In this document: positions 16,180-23,594 of the stretch, one piece after another
Position numbering within the stretch: the stretch's first letter is position 1
How the letters are laid out: each line of letters starts with the position of its first letter
Source of the DNA: Lutibacillus sp052034115
GTDB lineage: Bacteria; Actinomycetota; Actinomycetes; Actinomycetales; Dermatophilaceae
Reading direction: 5' to 3'
Length of the DNA stretch: 30,443 nt
NCBI GenBank assembly: GCA_052034115.1
Contig: JBPOIZ010000045.1
Span: forward strand, 1 to 30,443
Program-made: the position numbers and the translations under genes
The notes under the pieces: model-generated
What the model saw: the letters and a program-made list of their open reading frames with translations, nothing else
Databases searched by the model: none
Told to the model about the DNA's origin: nothing

Positions 16180-16206
16180 GGTGTCACCCTTCGTTGGGGG
16201 GGAGGG

Positions 16207-17304
16207 TCACTTCACGCCGGCAGCGGCGCATGCGTCGGCGAAGGTTGCGGTGCAGATGTCGGCGACCTTGTAGAACCCGTCGGCGACGATCGTCGTCATG
16301 ATGTTCTCCTTGGTCACGGCCACCGGCGTGAGCAGCATCGACGGCACACCCTCGACGGTCGAGGTCGTCTCGGGAGTCTGCTTGTTGGCCAACGCGAGAG
16401 CGGCCTTGGCGGCGGCTTCCGCCTCGGGCTTGATCGCCTTGTAGACCGTCATGGCCTGGTCGCCGGCGATGATCCGCTGGATGGCAGACAGTTCGGAGTC
16501 CTGACCGGTGACCGGCGGGAGCGGGTTGATGCCGCCACCCTTCATGGCCGCGATGGCGCCGCCGGCGGTGCCATCGTTCGCCGCGTAGACGCCGACCAGG
16601 CCGCTCTTGACATTGGCGAGCTGGCTCTCCATCCACTGCTGGGCCTTGTCGGGGCTCCAGTCGGGGGTGTCGAACTCGGCCTTGACGGTGTAGCCACTGC
16701 TGTCGAGGACGCTGTGTGCGCCCTTCTTGAACATCCCGGCATTGGCATCGGTGGGTGAGCCGTTGATCATGACGATGTCGCCGGAGGTCTTCCCGGCTGC
16801 CTTCATGGCTGCGACCAGCGCTTCGCCCTGGAGCTTGCCGACGCTCTCGTTGTCGAAGGAGACGTAGTAGTCCGAGCCCACCACGAGGCGGTCATACGCC
16901 ACGACGGGGACGCCTTGCGACTTGGCGCTCGCGACGAGGGACTGGGCGGCCTTCCCGTCGACGGCGTCGAGGACGATGACGTTGGCGCCCTGGGTCAAGG
17001 CGGCCTCGAACTGCTGCTGCTGCTTGGCGGGGTCCTGGTCGGCGTTGCTGTAGAGAACCTCGCAGTCCGCGCAGGCGGCCTTGAGCGCCGCCTCGAACAT
17101 GGGGCGGTCGAACGACTCGTAGCGGGTGGTCTTCGATTCGGGCAGGAGCAGGGCGATCTTCTTGCCGCCGCTGGCCGCCGCGCTCGACGTCGACCCGGTG
17201 CCGGCCGGTGTCGGCGTGCTGCTCGATCCGCACGCGACGAGTGAGATAGCGGCCACCCCGACGGTGAGGGCCACGGTGGCCTGACGGACTGCGCGAGACT
17301 TCAT
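16207..17304 (-). CDS. XylF-like sugar-binding lipoprotein
   Basis: Extracytoplasmic sugar-binding lipoprotein of 365 aa. Seen: a signal peptide with lipobox LVAC (C25), a Ser/Ala-rich tether, then a type-I periplasmic-binding fold. Several blocks match D-xylose-binding XylF: AYDR, YYVSFDNESVG, NGSPTDANA, NDGTAGGAI and TGQDSELSAIQRI. Two extra cysteines near the C-terminus (in ADICTATFADACAA) and a CADC motif may form disulfides. AGGAG lies 7 bases before the ATG. Xylose or glucose is the most likely ligand; mannose or another monosaccharide is possible. It is the first gene of the importer operon, just downstream of a palindromic operator next to a ROK repressor gene. Confidence 0.92.
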   Translation of the reverse strand: MKSRAVRQATVALTVGVAAISLVACGSSSTPTPAGTGSTSSAAASGGKKIALLLPESKTTRYESFDRPMFEAALKAACADCEVLYSNADQDPAKQQQQFEAALTQGANVIVLDAVDGKAAQSLVASAKSQGVPVVAYDRLVVGSDYYVSFDNESVGKLQGEALVAAMKAAGKTSGDIVMINGSPTDANAGMFKKGAHSVLDSSGYTVKAEFDTPDWSPDKAQQWMESQLANVKSGLVGVYAANDGTAGGAIAAMKGGGINPLPPVTGQDSELSAIQRIIAGDQAMTVYKAIKPEAEAAAKAALALANKQTPETTSTVEGVPSMLLTPVAVTKENIMTTIVADGFYKVADICTATFADACAAAGVK

Positions 17305-17347
17305 GGAGTGACTCCTCGGTCTGGGCCGTCACGGGCGACGGCGCCTG

Positions 17348-17398
17348 ACTTCAGTGAAGTGACGCCAAGTCTTGAAGTCAAGAGTTGAATTCAAGACT
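17348..17398. promoter_or_regulatory. Nested palindromic operator of the sugar importer operon
   Basis: Three dyads are packed in 51 bases. ACTTC-AGT-GAAGT lies at 17348-17360. AGTCTTGAA (17368-17376) pairs with TTCAAGACT (17390-17398) around 13 bases. Inside that are TCTTGA-AG-TCAAGA (17370-17383) and the perfect TTGAATTCAA (17385-17394). On the minus strand, TTGACT within the cluster could be the -35 for the binding-protein gene. ROK repressors bind such A+T-rich palindromes, so the adjacent ROK protein is the likely ligand. Confidence 0.7.
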
Positions 17399-17415
17399 GA
17401 GACGCAATCGTGACC

Positions 17416-18612
17416 TCAGAGTGAACTCACCGCGGAGGCCTCGCTGGCCAGCTGTTCGCCCTGCACGGCCGCGGCCACCGCCAATGCCCCAAAGATGGCC
17501 GCCTCATCGCCCAGCACGCCCCGCCTGATCGCTACCGTCGCGGCGGCGCTGGGGATGGCGCACCGATCTACGGCATCGCGCATCGGGGGGATGAGCAGGT
17601 CCGCAACCGGCGCCATGTCGCCGCCGAGGACGATGACATCAGGATTGAGCAGGTTGACGATGTTCGAGACCGCGACGCCCAGGTGACGCCCGGCGTCCTC
17701 GAGCACTCGGCGACACCCGGGGTCGCCGTGCATCGCCATGGTCAGCAGGTCGCGCAGCCGCAGGTCGCCGTGGGAACTGCGCAGCGACTCGAGCAGGGCC
17801 CGGGCACCGACCACGGTGTCCAGACAGCCGCGGTTGCCGCACCGGCATACGGCGCCGTCTTCGTCCAAGGTCGTGTGACCGAGTTCGCCGGCCGTGCCCG
17901 CGCTACCGCGGAAGATCTCACCGCCCAGCACCAGACCCGCGCCGACCCCATGGCTGTAATTGATGTAGCAGGCCGTGGCCTCTCCCTGGAGCACGCCGTG
18001 GCGCAGCTCCCCGAGGGCGGCGAGGTTGGCGTCGTTGTCCACGAAGGCGGGTATGCCGAGCCGTCGCTCGAGTTCGCCGCCGAGGTCGACACCATGCCAG
18101 CCGCGCATGATGTCGATGGCGCCCACCTGGCCGCTCACCGAATCGACCGGGGCGGCGACCGCAGCCCCGACCGCCATGAGCTCGACGGTGTGATGGCCGG
18201 ACTGCTCGGCCAGGTCCCGCACCATGTGGGCTGCCCGGTCCAGGGTGTCGTCGGCCTGGTGTGCCTCCTGAAGCGGCATGCGTTGCTGTCGCAGGATCGT
18301 GCCAGGGCTACTCGCCACCGCGACGCGCATCTCGCGGATCCCGACGACGATGCCCACGAGCAGGCCGTCTTGCGCGGCCAACGACACCAAGGTGGCCCGC
18401 CGCCCGTTGCGGATGCTCGGGGTGAGGTTCACCGCCCCGGCCGCGTCCAGCTCCCGGACCAGGTTGGACACGGTGGCCGGGGAGAGACCGGTGTTGCCGG
18501 CAATCTCTATCTGCGTCATGGCTCCGCCACGGCGGAGCGCGTCCAGCACGCGGGCGAGGTTCGCCTCGCGGAGCGAGGCGGGGCTCCCGGGCGACCCGCG
18601 GCGTGCGTTCAC
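17416..18612 (-). CDS. ROK-family transcriptional repressor (XylR/NagC type)
   Basis: Sugar-responsive repressor of 398 aa. Seen: an N-terminal winged helix-turn-helix with MTQIEIAGNTGLSPATVSNL (residues ~32-51), then a ROK sugar-kinase-like domain with the VDNDANLAALGE block and the zinc motif CRCGNRGC that marks the family. The start is GTG at 18612; TAGAAT ends 7 bases before it and no ribosome site is present, so the transcript is probably leaderless. It is encoded in the same direction as the importer, 111 bases upstream of it, with a cluster of palindromes between. The likely role is to repress the importer until its sugar is present. Confidence 0.93.
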   Translation of the reverse strand: MNARRGSPGSPASLREANLARVLDALRRGGAMTQIEIAGNTGLSPATVSNLVRELDAAGAVNLTPSIRNGRRATLVSLAAQDGLLVGIVVGIREMRVAVASSPGTILRQQRMPLQEAHQADDTLDRAAHMVRDLAEQSGHHTVELMAVGAAVAAPVDSVSGQVGAIDIMRGWHGVDLGGELERRLGIPAFVDNDANLAALGELRHGVLQGEATACYINYSHGVGAGLVLGGEIFRGSAGTAGELGHTTLDEDGAVCRCGNRGCLDTVVGARALLESLRSSHGDLRLRDLLTMAMHGDPGCRRVLEDAGRHLGVAVSNIVNLLNPDVIVLGGDMAPVADLLIPPMRDAVDRCAIPSAAATVAIRRGVLGDEAAIFGALAVAAAVQGEQLASEASAVSSL

Positions 18613-18619
18613 AAGGTGA

Positions 18620-18625
18620 ATTCTA
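18620..18625 (-). promoter_or_regulatory. -10 element of a leaderless promoter for the ROK gene
   Basis: TAGAAT on the minus strand ends 7 bases before the GTG at 18612, placing the RNA start at the start codon. The -35 is weak (TACCGT-like near 18643-18648). There is no purine-rich ribosome site between them. Confidence 0.6.
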
Positions 18626-18722
18626 GAGCCAGGTCACCCGAAACGGTATGGATTTCGTCGCTGACCGCGTCGGGCGCAGTGGGGGAGCGTTGCCCCGCAC
18701 GTGGGCCGTGAGTGCCGGGAGG

Positions 18723-19475
18723 CTAGTCCGCCGCCAGGGCCGCGGCGCCGATGATCCCGGCCGCGTTCTGCAACTGAGCGGGCACGATCCGGGTCCGCAA
18801 CCGCAGCAACGGAAGGAACTTCTCCGACTTGCGCGAGACCCCGCCCCCCACGACGAACAGGTCGGGCCACAGCAGCGACTCCAGGTGTGCGAAGTAGGGC
18901 TGCAACCGCGTGGTGGCCCACTCGGAGTACTTCAGGCGTTCGCGATCCCGGGCGCTGGCGGCAGCCCGGACCTCGGCGTCCTGCCCGTCGATCTGCAGGT
19001 GGCCCAACTCTGCGTTGGGGATGAGCACGCCGTCATACAGCAAGGCGATGCCGATCCCGGTGCCCAAAGTGGTCACGACCACCAGCCCGGACTCGTTCCG
19101 TGCGGCGCCGTAGCGCAGCTCCGCCACGCCGGCAGCGTCGGCGTCGTTGACGAGATGGACCGACCGGCCTAGCACCTCCGAGAAGAGCGACGCACCGTCG
19201 CAATCGATCCAGCGCTTGTCGATGTTCGCGGCCGTGCGCACGATGCCGCGCTGGACGACACCGGGAATGGTCACGCCCACCGGCGCCTCAGGGGGAAGCG
19301 AGCCGGCGAAACTGTCGGCGATGGTGTCGACGATGGCGGCCACGGCGTGCGGTGTCGACTCCGGTGGAGTAGCGATCTTGAGCCGTTCGGCGAGCAGTTC
19401 GCCGGTATCGAGGTCGACCGGTGCTCCCTTGATGCCGGATCCGCCGATGTCGATGCCCAGGGCTACGTGTGCCAT
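18723..19475 (-). CDS. ppgK: Polyphosphate glucokinase
   Basis: Glucose kinase of 250 aa that uses inorganic polyphosphate (and usually ATP) to make glucose 6-phosphate. Seen: phosphate-1 motif GIDIGGSGIKGA (7-18), TIPGVVQRG, phosphate-2 block LVNDADAAGVAE with catalytic D111, TTLGTGIG (135-142), and the ELGHLQIDGQDAE segment that PpgK proteins carry in place of the ROK zinc motif. Length fits PpgK (about 250-270). The start is ATG at 19475 with AAGGA 8 bases upstream; the much longer open frame beyond it runs antisense through the riboswitch and gcvT and is spurious. It lies just upstream of the ROK/importer genes in the same direction, so it may phosphorylate imported glucose or mannose. 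Confidence 0.93.
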   Translation of the reverse strand: MAHVALGIDIGGSGIKGAPVDLDTGELLAERLKIATPPESTPHAVAAIVDTIADSFAGSLPPEAPVGVTIPGVVQRGIVRTAANIDKRWIDCDGASLFSEVLGRSVHLVNDADAAGVAELRYGAARNESGLVVVTTLGTGIGIALLYDGVLIPNAELGHLQIDGQDAEVRAAASARDRERLKYSEWATTRLQPYFAHLESLLWPDLFVVGGGVSRKSEKFLPLLRLRTRIVPAQLQNAAGIIGAAALAAD

Positions 19476-19629
19476 GGCCACATCCTTGCGTGCTCCAGTC
19501 GTCCGGCGCACGTTCGGTGCGCCCTCCGGCTCCCAGTCGGTGGGAAGTGGCGGCCGGTGGCCAGGTGGTGATGGGCTCCGGGAGCGTCGCCAGCACCGTG
19601 CCCCGTCCCGCGACGTGGCGCGCGGCCCT

Positions 19630-19658
19630 TTGACGCACCGCGCATCGCGCCCTACGGT
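19630..19658 (+). promoter_or_regulatory. Promoter of the glycine riboswitch-gcvT operon
   Basis: TTGACG (19630-19635), exactly 17 bases, then TACGGT (19653-19658). This is the best sigma-70-type promoter in the window and would start RNA about 25 bases before the first aptamer. The remaining 19476-19629 stretch must hold the divergent ppgK promoter; I see no clear one there. Confidence 0.7.
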
Positions 19659-19689
19659 CTGGCGTAGAACTCCATACCGCGCCGCTATC

Positions 19690-19895
19690 AGCCGATGCGG
19701 GAGACGCGGGCCGCTCAGCGGCCCCACCGAAGGAGCAAGCACTCCCCGCAATCTCTCAGGTCGATGTACCGCACCGGTCACGGCGACTCTGGAAAGCGCG
19801 CCGGCCGTCCACCGCCGCGCACCCACGGTGCAACCCGGGTGACCGGTGAAGCTCTCAGGTCCGACGACAGAGCGGGGAGCCCCGGCCGCGGCCTT
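19690..19895 (+). promoter_or_regulatory. Tandem glycine riboswitch
   Basis: Two glycine aptamers lie in the gcvT leader. Aptamer 1 (about 19696-19796) has CCGAAGGAGCAAGC, CTCTCAGG (19753-19760) and GACTCTGGA (19785-19793). Aptamer 2 (about 19800-19880) has CTCTCAGG (19852-19859) and GACAGAG (19866-19872). These are the conserved cores of the class. The sequence between aptamer 2 and the ATG can fold into G+C-rich helices (GGGGAGCCCC, and GGCCG repeats), near a GAGAGGG ribosome site at 19921-19927. Known: the family usually switches on glycine-cleavage genes when glycine is abundant. Here control may be on translation, since there is no clear intrinsic terminator. Boundaries are approximate. 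Confidence 0.93.
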
Positions 19896-19931
19896 CCCGT
19901 CGGCCGTCACCTGCCGACCAGAGAGGGTTCC

Positions 19932-21029
19932 ATGTCCAAACCCACCGCCTTGTATGACGTCCACGCCGCCCTGGGCGCACATTTCACTGACTTCGCCGGC
20001 TGGTCGATGCCGCTGCGCTACGGCAGTGAGCTCGCCGAGCACCACGCGGTGCGCACGACCGCCGGGCTCTTCGACCTCTCGCACATGGGCGAGATCGAGG
20101 TGACCGGCCCGCAGGCCGGGGCGTTCCTCGACTTCGCTGTCGTCGGATCGGTTGGGGGCCTGGCGGTGGGCAAGGCGAAATACACGATGATCTGCCGCGA
20201 GGACGGCGGCATCCTCGATGACCTGATCGTCTACCGGCTCGGCGACGAGCACTTCCTTGTCGTCGCCAATGCAAGCAACGCCGCGACCGTCCTGGCCGCG
20301 CTGCGGGCCCGCGTCCAGCGCTTCGACGCCGAGGTCCTCGACCGCTGCGACGACTGGTCGTTGTTGGCCGTCCAGGGCCCGGCCTCGGCGGCGATTCTCG
20401 GCCCGCTCACCGACGTGGACCTGCCCGCGCTGAAGTACTACACGATCGCCACCGGGCAGGTCGCTGGCCGGCCGGCATACCTCGCCAGAACCGGCTACAC
20501 CGGCGAGGACGGGTTCGAGGTCTTCTGCGCCCCGGGGGACGCGGTGGCCATCTGGGCCGCCCTGCGCGACGCCGGCGAAACGCACGGGCTGGTCCCGTGT
20601 GGTCTGGCCTGCCGCGACTCACTGCGGCTCGAGGCCGGTATGCCGCTCTATGGCAACGAGCTGTCCGTCGACCTGACACCCTACGAGGCTGGCCTCGGCC
20701 GGGTGGTGGCGTTGACCAAGCCGGGCGACTTCGTCGGGCGCGCCGCGCTGACCGAGCGCTCGACGCACCCGGTGGCCCGGATCCGGGTCGGGCTGCAGCC
20801 GCAGGGGCGTCGCGCCCCCCGCAGCGGCTACGCCGTCCTCGACGAGTCGGGGGCCCCCGTAGGCGTGGTGACCAGCGGCGCTCCATCACCCACGCTGGGC
20901 CATCCCATCGCCATGGCGTATGTCGACATCGCCTGGTCCGAACCGGGAACCCGCCTGCTCGTCGACGTCCGGGGCACCCAGGTCCCCACGGCCGTTATCC
21001 CACTGCCGTTCTACGCTCGTCCTCGCTGA
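19932..21029 (+). CDS. gcvT: Aminomethyltransferase, glycine cleavage T protein
   Basis: T protein of the glycine cleavage system, 365 aa. It takes the aminomethyl group from lipoyl-GcvH, releases ammonia and transfers the one-carbon unit to tetrahydrofolate. Seen: FDLSHMGEIEVTGP (47-60), the REDGGILDDLIVYRL block with the catalytic Asp at 96/97, NASN (113-116), QGP motif, and YTGEDGFE near residue 193, then a C-terminal barrel. Length fits the family (about 365-370). The start is ATG at 19932 after GAGAGGG. It follows a glycine riboswitch and precedes gcvH by 24 bases. The P protein (gcvP) is not in this window. Confidence 0.96.
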   Translation: MSKPTALYDVHAALGAHFTDFAGWSMPLRYGSELAEHHAVRTTAGLFDLSHMGEIEVTGPQAGAFLDFAVVGSVGGLAVGKAKYTMICREDGGILDDLIVYRLGDEHFLVVANASNAATVLAALRARVQRFDAEVLDRCDDWSLLAVQGPASAAILGPLTDVDLPALKYYTIATGQVAGRPAYLARTGYTGEDGFEVFCAPGDAVAIWAALRDAGETHGLVPCGLACRDSLRLEAGMPLYGNELSVDLTPYEAGLGRVVALTKPGDFVGRAALTERSTHPVARIRVGLQPQGRRAPRSGYAVLDESGAPVGVVTSGAPSPTLGHPIAMAYVDIAWSEPGTRLLVDVRGTQVPTAVIPLPFYARPR

Positions 21030-21053
21030 CCGCATCCCCGAAGGAGACCCGAC

Positions 21054-21425
21054 ATGTCCGTTCCCGCCGACCTGCAGTACACCGCCGAGCACGAGTGGCT
21101 CCGGGTGGACGGCGACCAGGCCACCATCGGCATCACCGCGCACGCCGCCGACGCCCTCGGCGACGTCGTGTATGTCGACCTGCCCGCCGTCGGTTCCACC
21201 GTGACGGCCGGCGAGCCCTGTGGCGAGGTGGAGTCCACCAAGTCGGTCAGCGACCTCTACTCCCCGGTGACCGGCGAGGTCGTCGCCGTCAATGAGGGCC
21301 TCGCTGCCGACACCTCGGTCGTCAACACCGATCCGTACGGCGCCGGGTGGATGTTCGTCGTGGCCGTCGCGAGCGCGGGCGAGACGATGGACGCCGACGC
21401 CTACACCGCCTTGATCGCCGGATGA
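21054..21425 (+). CDS. gcvH: Glycine cleavage H protein (lipoyl carrier)
   Basis: Lipoyl carrier of the glycine cleavage system, 123 aa. It shuttles the aminomethyl intermediate between GcvP, GcvT and lipoamide dehydrogenase. Seen: YTAEHEW near the start, the lipoylation loop ESTKSVSDLYSP with the acceptor lysine K63, and the conserved NTDPYGAGW block. An ideal GAAGGAG lies 8 bases before the ATG. The gene follows gcvT closely and is followed by sdaA after 16 bases, so all three are likely one riboswitch-controlled transcript. Confidence 0.96.
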   Translation: MSVPADLQYTAEHEWLRVDGDQATIGITAHAADALGDVVYVDLPAVGSTVTAGEPCGEVESTKSVSDLYSPVTGEVVAVNEGLAADTSVVNTDPYGAGWMFVVAVASAGETMDADAYTALIAG

Positions 21426-21441
21426 CCCGAGCTCGACGCTC

Positions 21442-22815
21442 GTGGCGCTGAGCGTCTTCGACCTGTTCTCGGTCGGCATCGGGCCGTCGAGCAGCCACAC
21501 CGTCGGTCCGATGCGCGCTGCGGCGCGCTTCGTCGAGGAGCTTCGCGGCGCCGACCGGCTCGGCGATGTCGCCCGGGTGCGGGTCGAGCTGTTCGGGTCG
21601 CTCGGTGCCACCGGGCGCGGACATGGCTCGGACACCGCGGTCTTGCTCGGCCTGACCGGCGAGCGGCCTGAGGCGGTGGACCCGCGCGCCGCCATACCGG
21701 TTCTGGCGGCCATCCGCGCCGAGCGGCGGATCCGGCTGCTCGGGGTGCGCGAGGTGCCCTTCGAGGAGGACGCGGACCTTGTCCTGCACCGACGAACCTC
21801 GCTGCCGCTTCACCCCAACGGGATGCGCTTCGTGGCCCTCGACGGCTCCGGTGCCGTGGTGGTCGAGCGCGACTTCTACTCCATCGGTGGTGGCTTCGTC
21901 GTCTCCGCCGAGGAGGCCGCCGACGACGCGGTCGTGCACGACGCGACCACGGTGGCGCACCCCTTCCGGACCGCCGAGGAGCTGCTCGACCGGTGCGCCG
22001 AGTCCGGCAAGTCCATCGCCGGGGTGCTCATGGACAACGAGGAGGCCTGGCGACCGCGTCAGGAGGTGCACGATGGGCTGCTACACATCTGGGGCGTCAT
22101 GCGCGAGTGCATCGAGCACGGGCTCTACACGGAGGGCGTGCTGCCGGGGTTCCTGCGGGTGCGCCGGCGGGCCCCCGAGCTGGCCCGCCGCCTAGCCGTC
22201 GAGTCCGAGTCGGTGGACCCGTTGCGTGGCATGGACTGGATCACTCTGTTTGCCCTGGCGGTCAACGAGGAGAACGCGGCAGGCGGCCGGGTCGTGACGG
22301 CGCCGACGAACGGGGCGGCGGGCATCGTCCCTGCCGTCCTGCAGTACTACGTGCGGTTTGTGCCCGGGGCCAACGAGTTCGGAATCGTGCGGTTTCTCCT
22401 CACGGCCGGGGCATTGGGCATGCTCTTCAAGGAGGGCGCCTCGATCTCCGGCGCCGAGGTGGGCTGCCAGGGCGAGGTGGGTTCGGCCTGCTCGATGGCC
22501 GCCGGAGCCTTCGCCGCCGTCCTCGGCGGCACGCCCCAGCAGGTGGAGAACGCTGCGGAGATCGGTATGGAGCACAATCTCGGGCTCACCTGCGATCCGG
22601 TCGGCGGGCTGGTGCAGGTGCCCTGCATCGAACGCAACGCCATCGCGGCCGTCCAGGCGGTGACCGCGGCCCGGACCGCCCTTCGCGGTGACGGCACGCA
22701 CGTGGTGTCGCTGGACCAGGTCATCCGGACGATGAAGCAGACCGGTGACGACATGAAGAGCAAGTACAAGGAGACCGCCCGGGGCGGGCTGGCCGTCAAC
22801 GTCATCGAATGCTGA
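21442..22815 (+). CDS. sdaA: L-serine dehydratase, single-chain iron-sulfur type
   Basis: Converts L-serine to pyruvate and ammonia, 457 aa, with alpha and beta parts in one chain. Seen: the SSSHTVGPM block (17-24), APTNGAAGIVP (287-297), and cluster cysteines C342, C384 and C395 with the same spacing as in the structurally studied Legionella enzyme. The last residue is Cys (C457), which in that enzyme bends into the active site as the fourth ligand of the [4Fe-4S] cluster until serine displaces it. The start is GTG at 21442 with only a weak ribosome site, so it may depend on reinitiation after gcvH. It would drain serine formed from glycine. Confidence 0.95.
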   Translation: MALSVFDLFSVGIGPSSSHTVGPMRAAARFVEELRGADRLGDVARVRVELFGSLGATGRGHGSDTAVLLGLTGERPEAVDPRAAIPVLAAIRAERRIRLLGVREVPFEEDADLVLHRRTSLPLHPNGMRFVALDGSGAVVVERDFYSIGGGFVVSAEEAADDAVVHDATTVAHPFRTAEELLDRCAESGKSIAGVLMDNEEAWRPRQEVHDGLLHIWGVMRECIEHGLYTEGVLPGFLRVRRRAPELARRLAVESESVDPLRGMDWITLFALAVNEENAAGGRVVTAPTNGAAGIVPAVLQYYVRFVPGANEFGIVRFLLTAGALGMLFKEGASISGAEVGCQGEVGSACSMAAGAFAAVLGGTPQQVENAAEIGMEHNLGLTCDPVGGLVQVPCIERNAIAAVQAVTAARTALRGDGTHVVSLDQVIRTMKQTGDDMKSKYKETARGGLAVNVIEC

Positions 22816-22998
22816 CGCTGCCACGCGTGCCTGGTGGTTCCGGTGGCTGGCTCGGCAGCGGGTGACGGTGATCGTGCGGGGTTAGGTCCACCTCGCCTGG
22901 CGGTTGTCGATGACTTGCGAGCCGTTGTCGTCCTGGTGCAGCTCGCCGTCTCGTGGGGCTGCCGGGGTGCTGCGGCGCTGAGGCCGCGGTTTCCCCCA

Positions 22999-23024
22999 CA
23001 TGCCGCGGGTATTTCCGCGGCATG
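22999..23024. repeat. Perfect inverted repeat downstream of sdaA
   Basis: CATGCCGCGG (22999-23008) and CCGCGGCATG (23015-23024) are exact complements around a 6-base loop. It could end the gcvT-gcvH-sdaA transcript, though it is 184 bases past the sdaA stop, or be a protein-binding dyad. Confidence 0.8.
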
Positions 23025-23028
23025 AGTC

Positions 23029-23127
23029 GGTAAGTGCGGCGCGTGGGCGGTAAGTGCGGCGCGTGGGCGGTAAGTGCTGCTGCTGGCCGGTAGGTGCGGC
23101 TGGAGTCGGTAGGTGTGGCTTGGGGCC
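23029..23127 (+). repeat. Five tandem ~20-bp GGTAAGTGCGGC units
   Basis: Units begin at 23029, 23049, 23069, 23089 and 23108. The first two are identical; the rest drift (GGTAAG to GGTAGG, one 19 bases long). No open frame uses them consistently. It begins right after the inverted repeat at 22999-23024. Confidence 0.85.
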
Positions 23128-23176
23128 GGGGCCGTCGGATCCTCGGCGGTGTGCGTGGTCATCCGGGTCGTGCCGG

Positions 23177-23202
23177 CCGGCCCGTGTTGCGGCACGGGCC
23201 GG
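23177..23202. terminator. Strong stem-loop, possible terminator
   Basis: CCGGCCCGTG (23177-23186) and CACGGGCCGG (23193-23202) pair perfectly around TTGCGG. The very G+C-rich stem without a U-tract resembles other terminators in this window. It would stop transcripts entering the tRNA cluster. Confidence 0.55.
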
Positions 23203-23230
23203 GTCTCCAGCGTCGACCGCAGGGGCCGCT

Positions 23231-23293
23231 CACGCGGGCACCTTGGGATGAGTCAACGACTCACACCACGCGGGCATCTTCGATGAGTCAACG
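23231..23293 (+). repeat. Direct repeat pair of ~27 bp
   Basis: CACGCGGGCAcctt...GATGAGTCAACG occurs at 23231-23258 and again, with few changes and one base fewer, at 23267-23293. The first copy also contains a TGAGTC-AAC-GACTCA dyad (23249-23263). Role unknown; the site is about 90 bases upstream of tRNA-Thr. Confidence 0.75.
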
Positions 23294-23381
23294 CGGGATT
23301 TCGCCCCCGACACTCCCACCGTGTAACCTCGTCGCTGCGCTGACCGCCCCCCGCGCCCGTCGTGGAGGCCGTGATGTGCAG

Positions 23382-23454
23382 GCCCCCTTAGCTCAGTCGG
23401 CAGAGCGTTTCCATGGTAAGGAAAAGGTCGTCGGTTCGATTCCGACAGGGGGCT
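23382..23454 (+). tRNA. tRNA-Thr (anticodon GGT)
   Basis: A full cloverleaf of 73 bases. The acceptor GCCCCCT pairs with AGGGGGC (23447-23453), the D-arm is GCTCAGTCGGCAGAGC, and the anticodon stem TTTCC/GGAAA encloses ATGGTAA, giving anticodon GGT for ACC/ACT. The T-arm contains GGTTCGATTCC. The discriminator base is T and CCA is not encoded. Confidence 0.96.
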
Positions 23455-23498
23455 CAGGTCGAGCCACATCGGGCAGCAGCCCGGGCGGCGCGGCCCAC

Positions 23499-23572
23499 GG
23501 CGGGATAGCTCAGCTGGTCAGAGCGCACGACTCATAATCGTGAGGTCGCGGGATCGAGCCCCGCTCCCGCTA
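23499..23572 (+). tRNA. tRNA-Met (anticodon CAT), elongator type
   Basis: A cloverleaf of 74 bases. The acceptor GGCGGGA pairs with TCCCGCT with a G1-U72 wobble, the anticodon stem CACGA/TCGTG encloses CTCATAA, and the discriminator is A. The lack of a C1/A72 mismatch and of the three G-C pairs in the anticodon stem argues against the initiator. The T-loop begins with A rather than T (ATCGAGC). A tRNA-Ile with a modified CAT anticodon is less likely given the stem sequences. Confidence 0.9.
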
Positions 23573-23594
23573 CAGCACCGCTGCGGCCCTGCCG

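Larger units (their letters stand above)
22816..23381. other. Gene-free, repeat-rich stretch between sdaA and tRNA-Thr
   Basis: I see no credible gene here on either strand; open frames are short and lack family features. It contains a 10-base dyad, five 20-base tandem units, a second 10-base hairpin and a pair of direct repeats, each listed separately. A possible tRNA promoter is the TAACCT hexamer at 23324-23329, lacking a good -35. Confidence 0.7.

Noticed and set aside
19476..20585. Upstream extension of ppgK to a 620-aa protein
   Set aside because: The extra part is antisense to the glycine riboswitch and gcvT; family length and an AAGGA site support the start at 19475.
23029..23127. 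CRISPR-like array
   Set aside because: Units are contiguous ~20-bp tandem copies without unique spacers, and no cas genes are present.
22816..23381. Integrated mobile element or att site at tRNA-Thr
   Set aside because: No integrase, transposase or duplicated tRNA 3' end is visible; flanking gene order is the conserved chromosomal one.
23499..23572. Initiator tRNA-fMet
   Set aside because: There is no 1-72 mismatch of the C/A type and no three G-C pairs in the anticodon stem; it matches the elongator pattern.
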